A stretch of 64,000 nt of DNA from Acanthococcus lagerstroemiae (lineage: Eukaryota; Arthropoda; Insecta; Hemiptera; Eriococcidae). Location: positions 27,058,603-27,122,602 of the forward strand of contig CM063112.1 in assembly GCA_031841125.1 (NCBI GenBank), written 5' to 3'. The notes under the pieces were generated by a model. That model made no database searches. It saw only the letters and a list, made by a program, of their open reading frames with translations, and had not been told where the DNA came from. A program made the translations under genes and the position numbers. This document shows positions 13,143 to 25,420 of the stretch, piece by piece. Within the stretch, counting starts at the first letter, position 1, and every line of letters starts with the position of its first letter.

Positions 13143-13849
13143 TATAAGAGTAGAAAGGACTACACTTGAGGACAAAATGTCTCCCGATATTATAGCCCCC
13201 CCCCCGTGACATTATGTTGGTGTATCTATTGTACGTACCGCCCACCATTAAATGTCCAGAATGGTTCCAGCCCCCTGGCTGCCATTTAGACCCCAGGAAA
13301 CTGAAAGAAGATTAAAAAAACAGTAAACAATTACAGTAGAAATACATGACCTGGGTCTCCCGAATAAACGTTTTCTCGAATATTTTCCCGAATAAACATT
13401 TTCCCGAATGGATTTTTCCCGAATAAACATTTTCCCAAATGGATTTTCCCTGAATAGACTATTGAAAGACTCTTGAAAAATTAGTCTTTTTGGTATACAT
13501 TTGATAGTTAATTGAGTCTATTTGGAAACATGTTTGTTTGGGAAAAATTCATTCGGGAAAATATTATTTGGGGAAATATTTATTCAGGAAAAATCCATTC
13601 GGGAAAATATTCGAATAACGTTTATTCAGGAGACCGAGGTCATGTATTTCTGTTGTAATTGTTTACTGCTTTTTAATCTTCTTTCAGTTTGCTGGTGTCT
13701 AAATGGCGGCTAGGGGGCTGGAACCATTCTGGACATTTAATGGTGGGGCGGTACGTACTATAGATACACCCACATAATGTCACCGGGGGGGGGGCTATAA
13801 TATCCGGGGAGGCAATTGGTCCTCAAGTGTTGTCCTTTCTACTTATAAG
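13143..13849. mobile_element. Foldback element with ~300-bp inverted arms
   Basis: The outer arms (starting TATAAG, then TAGAAAGGAC, then CACTTGAGGAC) are inverted copies of each other, including a segment that reads CTAGCCGCCATTT-like on one side and its complement on the other. Toward the centre each arm carries runs of CCCGAATAAACATTTT / CCCGAATGGATTTT, in opposite orientation on the two sides. No transposase. Exact target duplication unclear. Confidence 0.7.
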
Positions 13850-14416
13850 GAACCCAAAAATTTAATGCCCCTCACTCATTTTCGTACATTTTTCTCAGAC
13901 CCAGTGTCAAGTCAGTTTTTCATGTGACCAACATATAAAATCATTCAGACTTTGAAAGCATGCACATACCTTCTGCCATTTAAAGAACCACGCAGGCGAG
14001 AATACGTTTGGCTTTTTTCTATTGGTTTTGTGCAGAAAATAGCCGATCTGAGTAGAGAATGGACTAAAATCAGCCATTTCTCAGTACTTCTCGCAATATT
14101 TCCGATATTATCTGGTCCAAACTCCAATATGAAAAGCAGTATAGTATAGCCCCAATAGCTAGAAATGGGCATGGTTCGATTCCTTTTCAGAATTGTTTCA
14201 ATCGAGTCTGGAATTGGAAATCGGTGACTCTTTCGTCCAAGAAATAGTGATCGCCGATACAGATCCGTAGCCTCGAAGGTGCCCCCCCCCCCGGCTAAAT
14301 TTAGTGAATAAAAATAACGAATTCCTTATATTTTTCTCGCTAGTTTTGTTCAAAACTTTTCTTTCTACTACATTTTAATGTTTATAAACTTGGCAGCGCT
14401 GATTTTGCTTTGAAAG

Positions 14417-14838
14417 CAGGGATGCGAATAAGCCAGTAGCTGGAAGTCAGAAGCCGGAAGTGTTCGCAATTTTAGGACAATTTTGAGCAGCCAGAAGCTG
14501 GAAGCTGGGAGCTCTTTTAGCTGCTAATTGACTTCTTACAATATTCTTCTTAAAAATTGTTTTACTCAAATTCGAAAGCCCAAAAAAGAAAACTAATGTA
14601 CCTCTTCTGCTCCTCTTCACTTCACTTTATTTTCCCTCATTTTCTAAAAAGAGCCTTCCCCAATTATAAGACCCTTGGGTGAAAATAGGTAAAGGAAGCT
14701 GGAAGCTAGAAGCCAAAAGTCGAAAAAAAGATTGGAAGTTGGAAGCTCATATATTGATGCTGCAAGCGAAAAACTAGATGAGATTTGGCGGCTAGAAGCC
14801 GGAAGCGGAAGCTGTATCGTTAGGCTTCCACATCCCTG
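14417..14838. mobile_element. hAT-like MITE with GAAGCTG-rich interior
   Basis: Inverted ends CAGGGATG/CATCCCTG are flanked by exact 8-bp duplications TTTGAAAG (14409-14416, 14839-14846). The interior holds many copies of the motif family GAAGCTGGAAGC / GAAGCCGGAAG. Confidence 0.8.
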
Positions 14839-15129
14839 TTTGAAAGATAGACGAATCTTGTGTTTGTCATTCATTATAATTCACAAACATGCAGTGGTAG
14901 GCTCGCGATTCAGTTCACATTGAATACCGATGGTTAAATGCCCGAATGGCTGTTTGAGAACTAATAACTTGATAAGTCCGCAGAAATAGAATTTTTTTAC
15001 TTCCGAAAGTTCGAAAATTTGATCGTCGTTAAAAGAGTTTATCTTTTTTACGCGATATATTCAATTGTTTTTCAATGGGTTGCCGGTAAGTTGAATCACC
15101 AGTTTTGATTATAAATTTTGAGACCAAAT

Positions 15130-15475
15130 TCAATCAGTGACGTACCTAGGATTTCCCTGGGGGGAGGCAAAGTAAGATTTTCAAGAAAGAAAAGTCGAAA
15201 ATTGGGGTATTTTTTTTAAATTGCCGATGTTAGAGGACTATTTTATAAAAATGAAGGTAAAATTACTGCTCGTGTGAAAATTTTTCGAAAAAACGTGTCT
15301 TAAAGGCGCAAAATTACTCATTTTACATTCAATTGCATTCTCTTTCTTCGCCCCCCTGGCTACACCACTGCCTTGTAGAAATCTTCACATTATATACTAT
15401 GTGTATCCTTAAGCCCCCTTGGTAAACAGTCAGCACCCCTTACCGCAGATCCCTGGCTACGGGCCTGCGCCGATA
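15130..15475. mobile_element. Possible degraded CAG-ended MITE
   Basis: A left end CAGTGACGTACCTAGG and two candidate right ends (complement CAGTGGTGTAGCCAGG near 15369, or CAGGCCCGTAGCCAGG near 15468) resemble the other hAT-like ends in the window. I found no matching target duplication, so the boundaries are uncertain. Confidence 0.35.
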
Positions 15476-15666
15476 CCGGAATCGATTCCAGGATTTAGCC
15501 AAATTCCCATATCAGAGCAACTTCGATCATCCTCCTCTCAACTTTAGGACTCTATGTTTATCACTAAGTGTGGAAAGGCTTACCCATTAATGTGCTAGCA
15601 AGTGTTGAAACAGTGAATGTCAAATTGAAATCCAACTTGGTGTCGCACTGGAACGGATCCCAGTTA

Positions 15667-16051
15667 AGGCGCGTCCACACTTATCCAACTCTTGTCATTT
15701 TGTCGTTCGACGACGTCGAACAAAACGTGCACGCCCATACTCAAGCGACTGAAACACGACTTCTAGCCCAAGAAATATAGGTGACCAAATCGGATAAAGT
15801 CGAACGACAACAGTTGGATTAGTGTGGACGCGCTTTTACGTCTATACTACGCGGTGACTCGACGTCGCCTTCGATTTTTCTTTGATCACGACCGACACGT
15901 AGTCCAACGGAAAAGTATGTTGCACGACGTCGTTCAACCGACAGAAGTCGTTTGATTTTTATCGAATCACCGTTCACACTAGTTCGACAAAAATCGGCAA
16001 CCAAATCGGATGAAGTTGAAGAACGTATGTTGGATAAGTGTGAGCGCGCCC
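15667..16051. mobile_element. PIF/Harbinger-like MITE
   Basis: Left end AGGCGCGTCCACACTTATCC and right-end complement GGGCGCGCTCACACTTATCC form a near-perfect inverted repeat. Both abut TTA (15664-15666, 16052-16054), the 3-bp duplication usual for PIF/Harbinger. A third, internal copy of the end sequence, inverted, lies at about 15805-15840, suggesting an internal rearrangement. Confidence 0.65.
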
Positions 16052-16151
16052 TTATCGAGTGACTGAACATTCGATGCCTGAACACTTTGAACTTCCCTAA
16101 CGCTATTAAAAAGAACATTTCAGAATGAATTTTAGCACCTTATTACAGCAA

Positions 16152-16982
16152 CTCTACCTCCTGTACACACATGATATATCGCGTGATCCAAAAATTACTC
16201 TGGCGGTATTCACCGACGACACAGCTATCTCAGCTAACAATACGAACTACGAAAAGGCTGTAACCTTACTACAGCACTCGCTCAATAACATCTGTGCATA
16301 GGAACGAAAATTAAAAATAGCAATAGGTAAACGACAGCAAATCAGCCCGTGTAGATTTTGCACTGAGACATCACGGGCACTCCCCATCGAGCTGGGAAAA
16401 TCGTCATATTCCTCTCGCAAATCAGCCAGATATCTAGGCCTTCATCTGGATTCTAAACTAAACTGGATCAAACGTGTAAAACAAAAACGATCATGCTTGA
16501 ATCTAAAGCTCAGAAAATTTCACTGGTTGCTCGGTAGACACTCGAAACTCTGTCCTTATCGAACAAACGGCTGATAGCGATCTACCGTTATGGGGTACCA
16601 CTAAACCCAGTAACAGCACAAAACACCACAGATTCCAAAACAAAGTGCCAAGAGTAATCACCATAATGTTCCATGGTATATTTCGACCAAGCAACTTCAC
16701 GTGGACCTAGCATTGGACATCGTGGAAGAAACATACCATCGGCATGTTGAGCAGTACATCAAACATCTCCACAACCATCCACGGCGGCCATCCAAATGCT
16801 CGACACGACTATACGCAGACGCGTAGACTGAAGCGTAGCCATTATACTTGATATGCAGGATTACCTTAATTCATTTTTTCTTTTTAAATTACATGTAACT
16901 CTTTCGCTCGTCATATCTCGCTGTGTAAATTTTGAGTAAATAGTTTAGTAACTAGTTCTCAAATAAAATTGTATGAAAGAAA
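16152..16982 (+). mobile_element. 5'-truncated Jockey-like LINE
   Basis: Broken frames read TLAVFTDDTAISANN (RT catalytic region, here TDD), then RYLGLHLDSKLNW, then VPWYISTKQLHVDLALDIVE and QYIKHLHNHP. These are the order and spelling typical of the C-terminal half of Jockey-clade reverse transcriptases. The 3' end has AATAAA shortly before the junction. Exact 10-bp duplications ATTACAGCAA (16142-16151, 16983-16992) mark the insertion. Several stops make it dead. Confidence 0.75.
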
Positions 16983-17071
16983 ATTACAGCAATAAGATAG
17001 ATGACTGGATATGAGCTGTAACGACCACCAACCATTTCCCAAGACTGAGATCATCTTACGCTATAAGGCTG

Positions 17072-17226
17072 CACAGTTTGACACGCGTATAATGGACCAC
17101 CCACCATTTTCTCGCAAATTCGGTCCGTTGAAAGAAAATTGTCTGCGCTAGCGCGTGACCAATTCTCGTTTCACGGACCGTACTTGCAAGAAAATGGCGG
17201 CCCATTATCTCGTGTGAAACTATGTG
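17072..17226. repeat. Near-perfect hairpin MITE
   Basis: Two ~67-70-bp arms pair across an ~18-bp loop. The left arm starts CACAGTTTGACACG; the complement of the right arm starts CACATAGTTTCACACG. Both then run through ATAATGG(A/G)CC, CCATTTTCT and CGGTCCGT. No coding. Confidence 0.75.
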
Positions 17227-18264
17227 ATCTACCCTAAGCCGGCAGCCATCTCCAAGTTTACTCGATTATCGATTACGTTCACACAACGATCGGTTGTTCG
17301 ATTCACTCAACCATTCGAGTAATCTCACAATCGAGTACTCGATTACGCCGATTTCAGAGCCCACCTCATTCCCTGCCTCTGGAAGTTCAAAACCACTCAC
17401 CCGTGTACTGGCCTCCAAAATCGTAAGTCGACGATACGTAATCATCTTGGAAATGTCCGTTCACGAACAAATACGGCATCTGCTGAGTATTCATAGCGGT
17501 CAGGTTGAACTCCGGAAAGTTATCGAAATTTTCTTTTTCGGAAGGATGTAATAACATTTTGTTATTTAAATACTGTTTTCGACTCGGTCGCAAAATGTAA
17601 CGGAACACCAAAATGCAAAACTAGTGAACGGAAACTCCAAGGAAGAAAACTAACGTGGTACGATACCGCTAAACGTTGAAGTTTCCTATCCGTCAAATGC
17701 TCAAAGGTGGGAGTTCCATACTGGTGGGGATTCGAATAGGAAACAGTTATTGAAGATGCACTACACTTGCTAATAAGGACAGGATGTAAACAAATTGAAT
17801 TGTTGGAAAATAATCCCTGATTTATTGTTCCACGATGAATCAACTAGTTTATAATTAGCCCGATTAGCCATTTTGTAACATCATTTCCTCGAAACTGATG
17901 TATGAAAATTACCTATCTGAATGAAGATGTATCATGGCGTTCAAAGAGCAACACGATGAAACCCGTATTCACCATTCAGCAAAATATTCCATCAAAAAGC
18001 CAAAAGTCAACTTTTTGTAATCCAGAAAAAGTGTATGGCATAAGCTAAAAGCCGAAAGCTAAAAGCTGTATTAAGCCGTATATTTTCTCAATGTCAAAAG
18101 TTTAAGCCAAAAGCCGAAGCTGAATTTTTCGGCTGCAATACACTGAGGATATTTCTGAACCGCTTTGATGAGCTAGTGTTGCGTAAAAAGTCCCTTGTGG
18201 TGATACAGGATCTTTTTTGAAAATCCAAATTGAATCTCTTTGACTTATTGAATTCGCAAAATGG

Positions 18265-18477
18265 CAATTGGACGCGGTTAAGCAAAACAGAACCAAGCGA
18301 CCATTTTTTGACAAGATAAGTTATTAGTATCGTTGGAAAGAGCGTAAAAAGTAGAATTTTTCAAAATTGGGCCATGCTGTGTCATATTTATAGTTTCTAT
18401 ATGGCTCTTGGACTTCGAATTACTCTCAAAAAACAGATTTTGTCGCTTGGTTCTACCTTGCTTAACAGCGTCCAATT
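18265..18477. mobile_element. Inverted-repeat MITE, copy 1
   Basis: Ends CAATTGGACGC and GCGTCCAATT enclose inverted segments around AAGCAAAACAGAACCAAGCG. A central segment with GGAAAGAGCGTAAAAAGTAG is shared, inverted, with 46224-46488. Immediately to its left (18000-18130) lies a short tract of AAGC(T/C)AAAAG repeats. Confidence 0.55.
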
Positions 18478-18827
18478 AAAGAGATTGTGGGATACAGGGC
18501 CGGCAACTTCCGTACGCTACACATGGCTACACCGGGGAAATTATTGGTATAATTGGAGGTGCGTGTACAGTCATAAAATGAAGCTTCAGCTTTCACTTCG
18601 CAAAAGTGAAATGCAAGCTGCAGAGTATATGCATAAAAAAAGTGAAGAGGAAGCTTGTGCTCAAGAGTGAGAGCGTTTGCTTCGGGAAAAAGGTTTCCCT
18701 TTGAGTTGTATGCATAAAGAGGAACGTTAACTTTAAAAGTAAAGCTTTCGCTCGTGAAAAAATGCATCTAGTCCCGAGTAGACTTTTTTTCGAAAAACTC
18801 ATGCAGTTATCATTCATATTCGAGAAG

Positions 18828-20480
18828 ATTCCTTTGAATTCCAAGGAATTTTATCGAAAATGTTTAGGAAAAATTTCCGATCATTTTCGAAGAATTTCAT
18901 CCGACATCACTGAGAAGAATCTCCGAAGAGTCAGGAAAATTTTATTGAAAATTTTAAGGAAAATTTCCAACGATACCAAAGGATTTTATTGGAAATCATC
19001 GAGAAATATCTCTGATGACTTTTGAGGCATTTCTTCAGAAGAAAGTTTCGATGACTTCCAGAGATTTTCATCGGAAATATTTGGGATAAATTACCGATGA
19101 TTTCTGAAGAATTTCATGATAAATATTCGGGAAAAATCTCCGATGATTTCCAAGGAATTTTGTCACAAATCTTTGAGAACAATGTCTGATAATTCGGAAA
19201 TCTTCAGAGAAAATTTCCAATGTTTTTCGAAGAATTTTTTCAAAAATCTTCCTATAATTTTAAAGAATTTTATCGAAAATATTTTGGAAAAATTCGACGG
19301 TTTTTGAAGAATTTTATCGGAAATTATTAGGAAAAATCTCTGATGATTTCCAAAAGAATTATTTCATTGGGAATCTTCGATAAGAATCTCCGATGATCTT
19401 AAACGGGAAAAAATTCAGAAAATTTCCGAAAAATCCCATTGGAAATCTTTAAAAAGAATTTCTAATGTTTTCCAAAAAAAATGTATTAAAATTCTTCGAG
19501 GAAATTCTGCGATAATTTTCGAATAGGAAACATTCGGGGAAAAACTCCGATAGTTTTTGAAAAATTTTATCGAAAATCTTCAGGAAAAATCTCCGATGAT
19601 TTCCAAAGAATAATTTCATTAGAAATCAAGAAAAATCTCCGATGATTTTTAAGGAATTTCATCGGAAATTTTTGGGGAAAAATTCTGATTCCCGAAGAAT
19701 TGAGAATATTTTCCACTCATGCGATGGGATCAGAGAATTTCCTGGAAGATTTTTCGGAAATTGTTGGAAACTTTTTCTGAAGATTTCCGATAAAATTCTC
19801 CGAAAATGAGCGGAGATTAATCTCAAATTATTTTCGAGAAAATTCTTCGAAAATAATTGTGGGCTGATTTCCGAAGAATTTCATCAAAAATCTTCGAGAA
19901 ATATCTTTATTCCATCGCATGAGTGGAAAATAGTCTCAATTCTTCGGAAATTATCGGAATTTTTTCCCCAAAAATTTTTGATGAAATTCCCTAAAAATCC
20001 TCGGAGATTCTTCTCGAAATTTTCCAATGAAATTATTCTCTGGAAATCGTCGGAGATTTTTCCTGAAGATTTTCGATAAAATTCTTTAAAAAACCATCAG
20101 AGATTTTTCCCAAATATTTCCCATGAAATTCTCCATAAATTATCGGAAAATTTTCCTGAAGATTTTTGTAGAGATCATTTGGAAAATATTGGAATTCTTC
20201 CTGAAGATTTCCGATGAAATTCTCCGGAAAAGATTTCCGAAAAAATTCTCCTGAAATCATCGGAGATTTTCCTCAGTGATGTCCGATGAAATTCTTCAAA
20301 AATAATCGGACAATTTTCCTTAATATTTTCGATAAAATTCTTCGGAAATTATCTTCGGAATCAAAGGAATCTTCTCGAAGATTTCTGATGAAATTCTTTG
20401 GAAATCATCGGAGATTTCCCCCGAAAATTTTCGACAAAATTCTTATGGGAAATCATCGGAGATTTTCCCCGAAAATTATT
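18828..20480. repeat. Inverted pair of 46-bp minisatellite arrays
   Basis: From 18828 to about 19720, units of about 46 bp repeat with a consensus near GAATTTTATCGGAAATCTTC followed by GGGAAAAATCTCCGATGATTTCC. From about 19770 to 20480 the same unit runs in the reverse complement. The centre is near 19815: the sequence at 19688-19728 (around CCACTCATGCGATGG) reappears inverted at about 19911-19950. Units diverge by about 10-25 percent. Confidence 0.85.
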
Positions 20481-20841
20481 TCATCGTTTTGTATGTTTCG
20501 TGCTTTTTCCACCTGTACACCACCACTACCATCTTTGTCTTCACTTCTTTGAATGATTTTCAGTTTAGAAGACGTTCCTTATGGACACATACGTCGGCTG
20601 GTAATAACTTGAATAAACGTTGTTATCTTTGAATTTTGTGGAGCGTTCGCTATGAAGTGAAAGAGAAAGCTTATGCATACGGATTGAAGCAAAACCTTAA
20701 GCTTCTATCTTTCCCTTCAGAGCGAAGGCTCTGGCTCTTACTCGGTTCTTTTGCTTTGACTTTAAAGCCCAATTTTTATGCATACGGCTTAATGATACGA
20801 TAATAAAACGATATTGTGTAAAATCAGTGTTGTTATTTTTT

Positions 20842-21094
20842 CAGTAGCGTAACTACTCATTCCTGCGGGGGGGGGGGGGAATTGAAATTATAGAATAAAA
20901 AGTAGGTATATTTTCACCATGTTCAATTGTCATTAAATGAACAAAAAAAGAAACAAACTTATAACATAAGATATCTATCATCCATTACAAAATAAGGTCT
21001 ATTTTACGCTCTTTAGACACAGCAAAAACTAAAAATTTTACTTTTAACGGGATCAGGGGGGAGGGTTGTGCCCCCCCCCGTATTTATGCCACTG
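20842..21094. mobile_element. hAT-like MITE with poly-G/poly-C subtermini
   Basis: Ends are CAGTAGCGTAACTA and, on the other strand, CAGTGGCATAAATACGGG. Poly-G and poly-C tracts lie just inside. It matches 58265-58423 in inverse orientation, including TGTTCAATT then CATTAAATGAACAAAAA. Flanks TATTTTTT / CGTTTTTT agree at 6 of 8 bases. Nested in the 18495-21141 element. Confidence 0.65.
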
Positions 21095-22674
21095 CGTTTT
21101 TTTTTCGCTACACATGGGATCATGAAAAGTTGCCGGCCCTGGTGGGATATACGCAATAAATTATCTTTTTCAAAATCAAAAAAATTAACACACGTATATT
21201 ATTTTGTCAAAATTAATTGATAAAAATTGTACAGATGATTATTAATTGTATTTTAATTTCAATAATATTAAAACACTTAAAACTATTAAATTGTACTTTG
21301 TTGACACTTGTTTGCATTTGTGTACACTTCACATTTATCTACACTATTTGTCTACATTACTTTGTCTACAAGTCGACAAATGTATTTGTCTAAGCAGATT
21401 TGTCTACACCAACATCCCTGATCTCGGGGCTTTTATGAGTCAGTGCCCTTATTCATTCTACTGTTCACCTCCTCAATATTTCACATCACCACAAGGGACC
21501 TTTTTACGTAACACATTATAATATACAGATTGTCAGATTTACGATATTGATAATCGAAGGATGAAAATAAATGCCTGGATTATTCCATCACCAAACTAAT
21601 GTTACGGATACTTGCGAGAAAAAGTGGTCCTATTTTGAAATATGGACCAAAACTGTAAGTGTGAAGAAATTTTCAATGTTTTTACATCGCTCTAATAGCA
21701 GTACAAGAGTTCATCTGAAAGCATCATACAAATTCGAATGTGCTTGTGGCTGGTGAAAATGTTTAAAGATAGTAAAGCAAGTACCGAGTAAGACATCTCC
21801 ATCTAAGGAACAAATGCACAGTAGTAGAGGGTCTACTTCACGCTGTACTTGCAGTTCTTTGGATGGTCCCTTGCTTCTGTCCTACTCTAATTTTTAACGA
21901 AATATTCTCAGTTTCTGGAGAATGATTCCTGTGTGAGTCGCCAAAAATTTTGAACACGTTTAGAGTCTCCAATATATTTGAAACGGTTTTAGCTAGATTG
22001 AAAGAAAAGTCTTGAGGAGTCTCGATGAGTTCCAAATAAAGCTAGATAAGTCCTAAAAAGTCTGAATAACGCCTGATAATTGTCTTATGTGAGTCTGGAG
22101 AAAAGTTGAAGAGTTCAAACGTATCTGGAAGAGTGTAGAAAGTCTCAAATATTACTGCAAAAATCTCGAAAAGGTCACAACATAGCTGCAAGAGTCTGTC
22201 TCTCAAACAAGTCTAGAAGCCTTGAGGATTATTAAGCTTGAAAGAATGTTATAATTAATAATAATACTTGATGGTATTTTGTCTCACTTGGAAAAAAGAG
22301 AGAAAAAAGGGAGGAGGAGGCTACGTTTCTAATATACAGGGCGATTCAAATCCTGCGCAGACCGACTGACTGAAAGTCAGTGAAAGATGGCAGAGAACAG
22401 GAGAGAATTAAAGTCCATCTTAGGTAGGAGAAAAGGTATTTTAAGTTATCTGAAGATATGACAGTATATTTAGGGGCGCTGATTACTGCACAATCGGTTC
22501 AAGTATCGTCGGCCATTGTACTTTCAGTTTCATTGTTGCCCTTTTCTTGAAACGTTATCCGCAGTATAATTAGCCACCGCCATATAATTATTATATCACA
22601 TTTTGCAGCGTTGCAAGGGGAAGAAAGATGTGAAGCGTTTAAAATGGAAGTCAAATTTGAACAACTCTTCGATG

Positions 22675-22770
22675 ATAAAAGGGCGTATATGATGGCGATG
22701 CACGCATGCCAAATTGGCCCCGGGACACCGCACCCCCATCCCGAAACGCCCAGAATGGGCCTGTGTCAGA
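22675..22770 (+). repeat. GC-rich dispersed repeat, fragment
   Basis: GATGCACGCATGCCAAA, GGGACACCGCA and CGAAACGCCC occur here in the same order as in the element at 44996-45426. A short partial copy. Confidence 0.45.
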
Positions 22771-22813
22771 ATAGGGGGGGGGGGGAATTTGAACAACTCT
22801 ATGTCTAAAACTA

Positions 22814-23554
22814 CAACGCGTGTTCAGAAAGTAAGGTTCCCATCGAAATAACTCGAGAACAAAAAAATATTTTTAATGCACTTTTGGAGTAACACTGTTT
22901 GTAGCCTTATCACTTCGTGTTTCGAGTTACAAGTTATTCCGTTAATTTCTTCACGAGTTATCATTTTCTGAAGATGGATTGGGGAGTGCCGAGTTCCTCC
23001 AGAATAAAACAGGTGACTTTATTTTTCAATTGCAAAGGTGCCCTGCTTATGGAGTTTCTTCCAAAAGATCAAAACAGTCGATCTTATGCGTATTTCGACA
23101 CTCTAGTGCGTTTATATGCATCCATTCGATCAAAACGACATGGTCTCTTGACGCGGTAAGTTGTTCTTCTGCACGACCATGCGAGACCGCATTCCCCGCC
23201 AAACACAATCCAGGTTTGAAATTTGATCTTTTGCCACATTCGCCACAGTCTGGACTTCAGTGCGACTAATTTTCATGTGTTTGGCTCTCTCAAAGAACAG
23301 CTTGACGGGAAAGTGTTCGCAAATGAAGAAGAAGTGAAATTGGAAATCAAATAGTGGCTAGCCAAAGTTGACGCAAATTTGTTTCACGATGAAATTTTCA
23401 ATTTGGTATCACTCTGGGACAAACGCGTCAATAAAGCTAGCGCCTACGAAGAATTGTAATATGTACTTTTCAAATCTTATTGCTTCAAAAATTAATTCCG
23501 TTTATTCGTTCTCGAGTTACTTCGATGGGAACTTTATTTACCGAACACCCCTTG
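22814..23554 (+). mobile_element. Dead mariner transposon
   Basis: Long inverted ends (left GTGTTCAGAAAGTAAGGTTC; right complement GTGTTCGGTAAATAAAGTTC) continue into CCCATCGAA and CTCGAG on both sides. Broken frames read FNCKGALLMEFLPK, VVLLHDHARPH-like and FHVFGSLKEQLDGKVFANEEEV. These are the mariner D,D34D transposase blocks in order. Both ends abut TA (22812-22813, 23555-23556). The transposase is shortened and frameshifted. Confidence 0.8.
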
Positions 23555-23556
23555 TA

Positions 23557-25180
23557 AATGTAAAAATCGAAATCAGAATTTAGTCCACTGGCTTCATGCC
23601 CACATTTTGTACATTAGGCAAAAAGATGAGTCAAGTTTCATGGTAGAAACCGTGTCTCTCTTCACTTCCGACAGAAATCCTGCGTTTGACCTTCATTAAG
23701 ACAATACGAAGGAAGAAAATTTGAAATTTCAAGACTTTCTTAATCCGACGCATTTTCACAATCACTGCACGTGATCAATACACGTTCGACTCGTAATTTA
23801 TCAACAATATTTACCTGATGATACCGATATCGCGCCGCCACTATTAGAATATAAAAATATTTACATACACAATTTCTCAGGCTTAGAATAATTACATAAT
23901 TATCTTGATAAAATGAGAAAATGTCGAATACAGTAAAGCAGACCGATAGATTTGAATAGAGAGAATCAGCTTTCTAGTTTATATCTGCCAAATGTGTACG
24001 TAACTGGTATGGCAGCTATTAATGGCCATCTGATAAGATTTGAAAAAGATAAAACCGCATCATCCCGTCCTAACGACTTAAATCAGCCCTTATAAATGAC
24101 GACGTAATCTGTAGAATAATTTGAAACCGTTTCTGGCTCATGAACTATACTCAAGACATGCGATTGACTGGGCGAGAATTCAAAACAGTGATGAATTTCA
24201 CGGCAGCTTATAATTTTTATCTTACATCACAGAATTTTTATACTTGGGGCGATGAATAATAAAATTGCGCGAACTAATTAAAATATAGTTCGTGTTAATC
24301 TGTTTGTTTAGAATGAGTCATGAGGAAATACCTAACCTGTGTTCCGAATGTGGAAAACCTACATCAGGGGCTAAAAACAGTTTTATGATTGAGCAAATTT
24401 AGTATGAGATGTTAGCCGTGATTCTTTTTTCAGATCATGGTTAATGGATTATAATTTTCAAGTTCAACGTGCGTAGTGAATTTTTTCATAATTTTTGCTG
24501 ACTTAAATATGATGCAGCATACACACCCCTAATGCACGGGCTTAGCCCATAACCTAGCTCAACTCTGAGTACGACCTACAATTTTTTTGGCAGTACCCAT
24601 AAGGCCATTGTATGCATAGGTATCTATAACCATGGGTACAACATTTTTACATTCTAGCCCGACCTGAAATTCGAGCAGCCTTATTTACTTGAAAACTGGA
24701 ATTTGAAACTCTGTGTTCAACTATAAAACTGTAATATACCTTATTAACGAAAAATAGGTATTCGAATATTATTTCTACTATCGTACCTACTCTGTTAAAT
24801 TCGTCTGAACTTCGTAACTGCTCGCAAAACCAAAACGGAGATACAATTTCTTTTTTGGTAACAGCATTAGGGCAGTGAAGAGAAAATCTGGCAGTCTTTG
24901 CTGGGCTCCCGTTGAAGTAAAATTGCACTTACAAATATTCGAGAGCAAAATGAGCAAAAAATTTAACTTTCTTAATTAAATTTTGTACAAGAAAACACTA
25001 TTTTTGCTTCATTTTCCACGGATTCTTGACAATTTGTATACCGGGGCACTTTGTGGTGCCCGGTTTCGAGGAAATGCTCGTAATCACCGCTCCCCCTACT
25101 GGTCACTCTTAATAAACCGAAATCCTTCTAATGGTAACTAAAATTTCCACAGCTATGTCTATGAGTCATTGGCGTTCCAG
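23557..25180. other. Intergenic; 5' 150 bp is a dispersed repeat
   Basis: 23557-23700 continues the repeat interrupted by the mariner and matches, inverted, 28916-29100 (around GGGCATGAAGCC). The rest is AT-rich with no supported feature. Confidence 0.4.
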
Positions 25181-25420
25181 CACAGCGGCGTAGGAGGGGG
25201 TGTCGGGTTAGAACCCCCTCCCTCAACGCTGTCAAAAAGAACATTTCAGGATGTATTTCAGCTCATTAATTACAGCAATAAAATACACACTGACGTAGGA
25301 ACGGAGGAGGTTGGGTAAGACCCCCTCCCCCAAACACTGTCAAGAAGGGCATTGCAGAATATATTTTAATGCGTTTCAATAAAATAAGATGACGGGATAT
25401 GCCCCCAAGTCTGAGACTTA
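25180..25420. repeat. Two tandem ~117-bp repeat units
   Basis: Two diverged units each contain a GGTT(A/G)..ACCCCCTCCC block, then AACACTGTCAA(G/A)AAG or its variant, then CATT(T/G)CAG(G/A)AT. The same sequence flanks the Jockey insertion at 16095-16151 and 16983-17030, including the ATTACAGCAA target. This makes it a dispersed repeat family. Confidence 0.55.

Larger units (their letters stand above)
18495..21141. mobile_element. 2.65-kb hAT-like element carrying a giant palindrome
   Basis: Inverted ends CAGGGCCGGCAACTT are exact at both termini, followed inward by CGCTACACATGG-type sequence on each side. Exact 8-bp duplications GTGGGATA flank it (18487-18494, 21142-21149), proving transposition as a unit. 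No transposase frame is visible. Most of the interior (18828-20480) is a pair of oppositely oriented minisatellite arrays. A smaller MITE is nested at 20842-21094. Confidence 0.85.
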
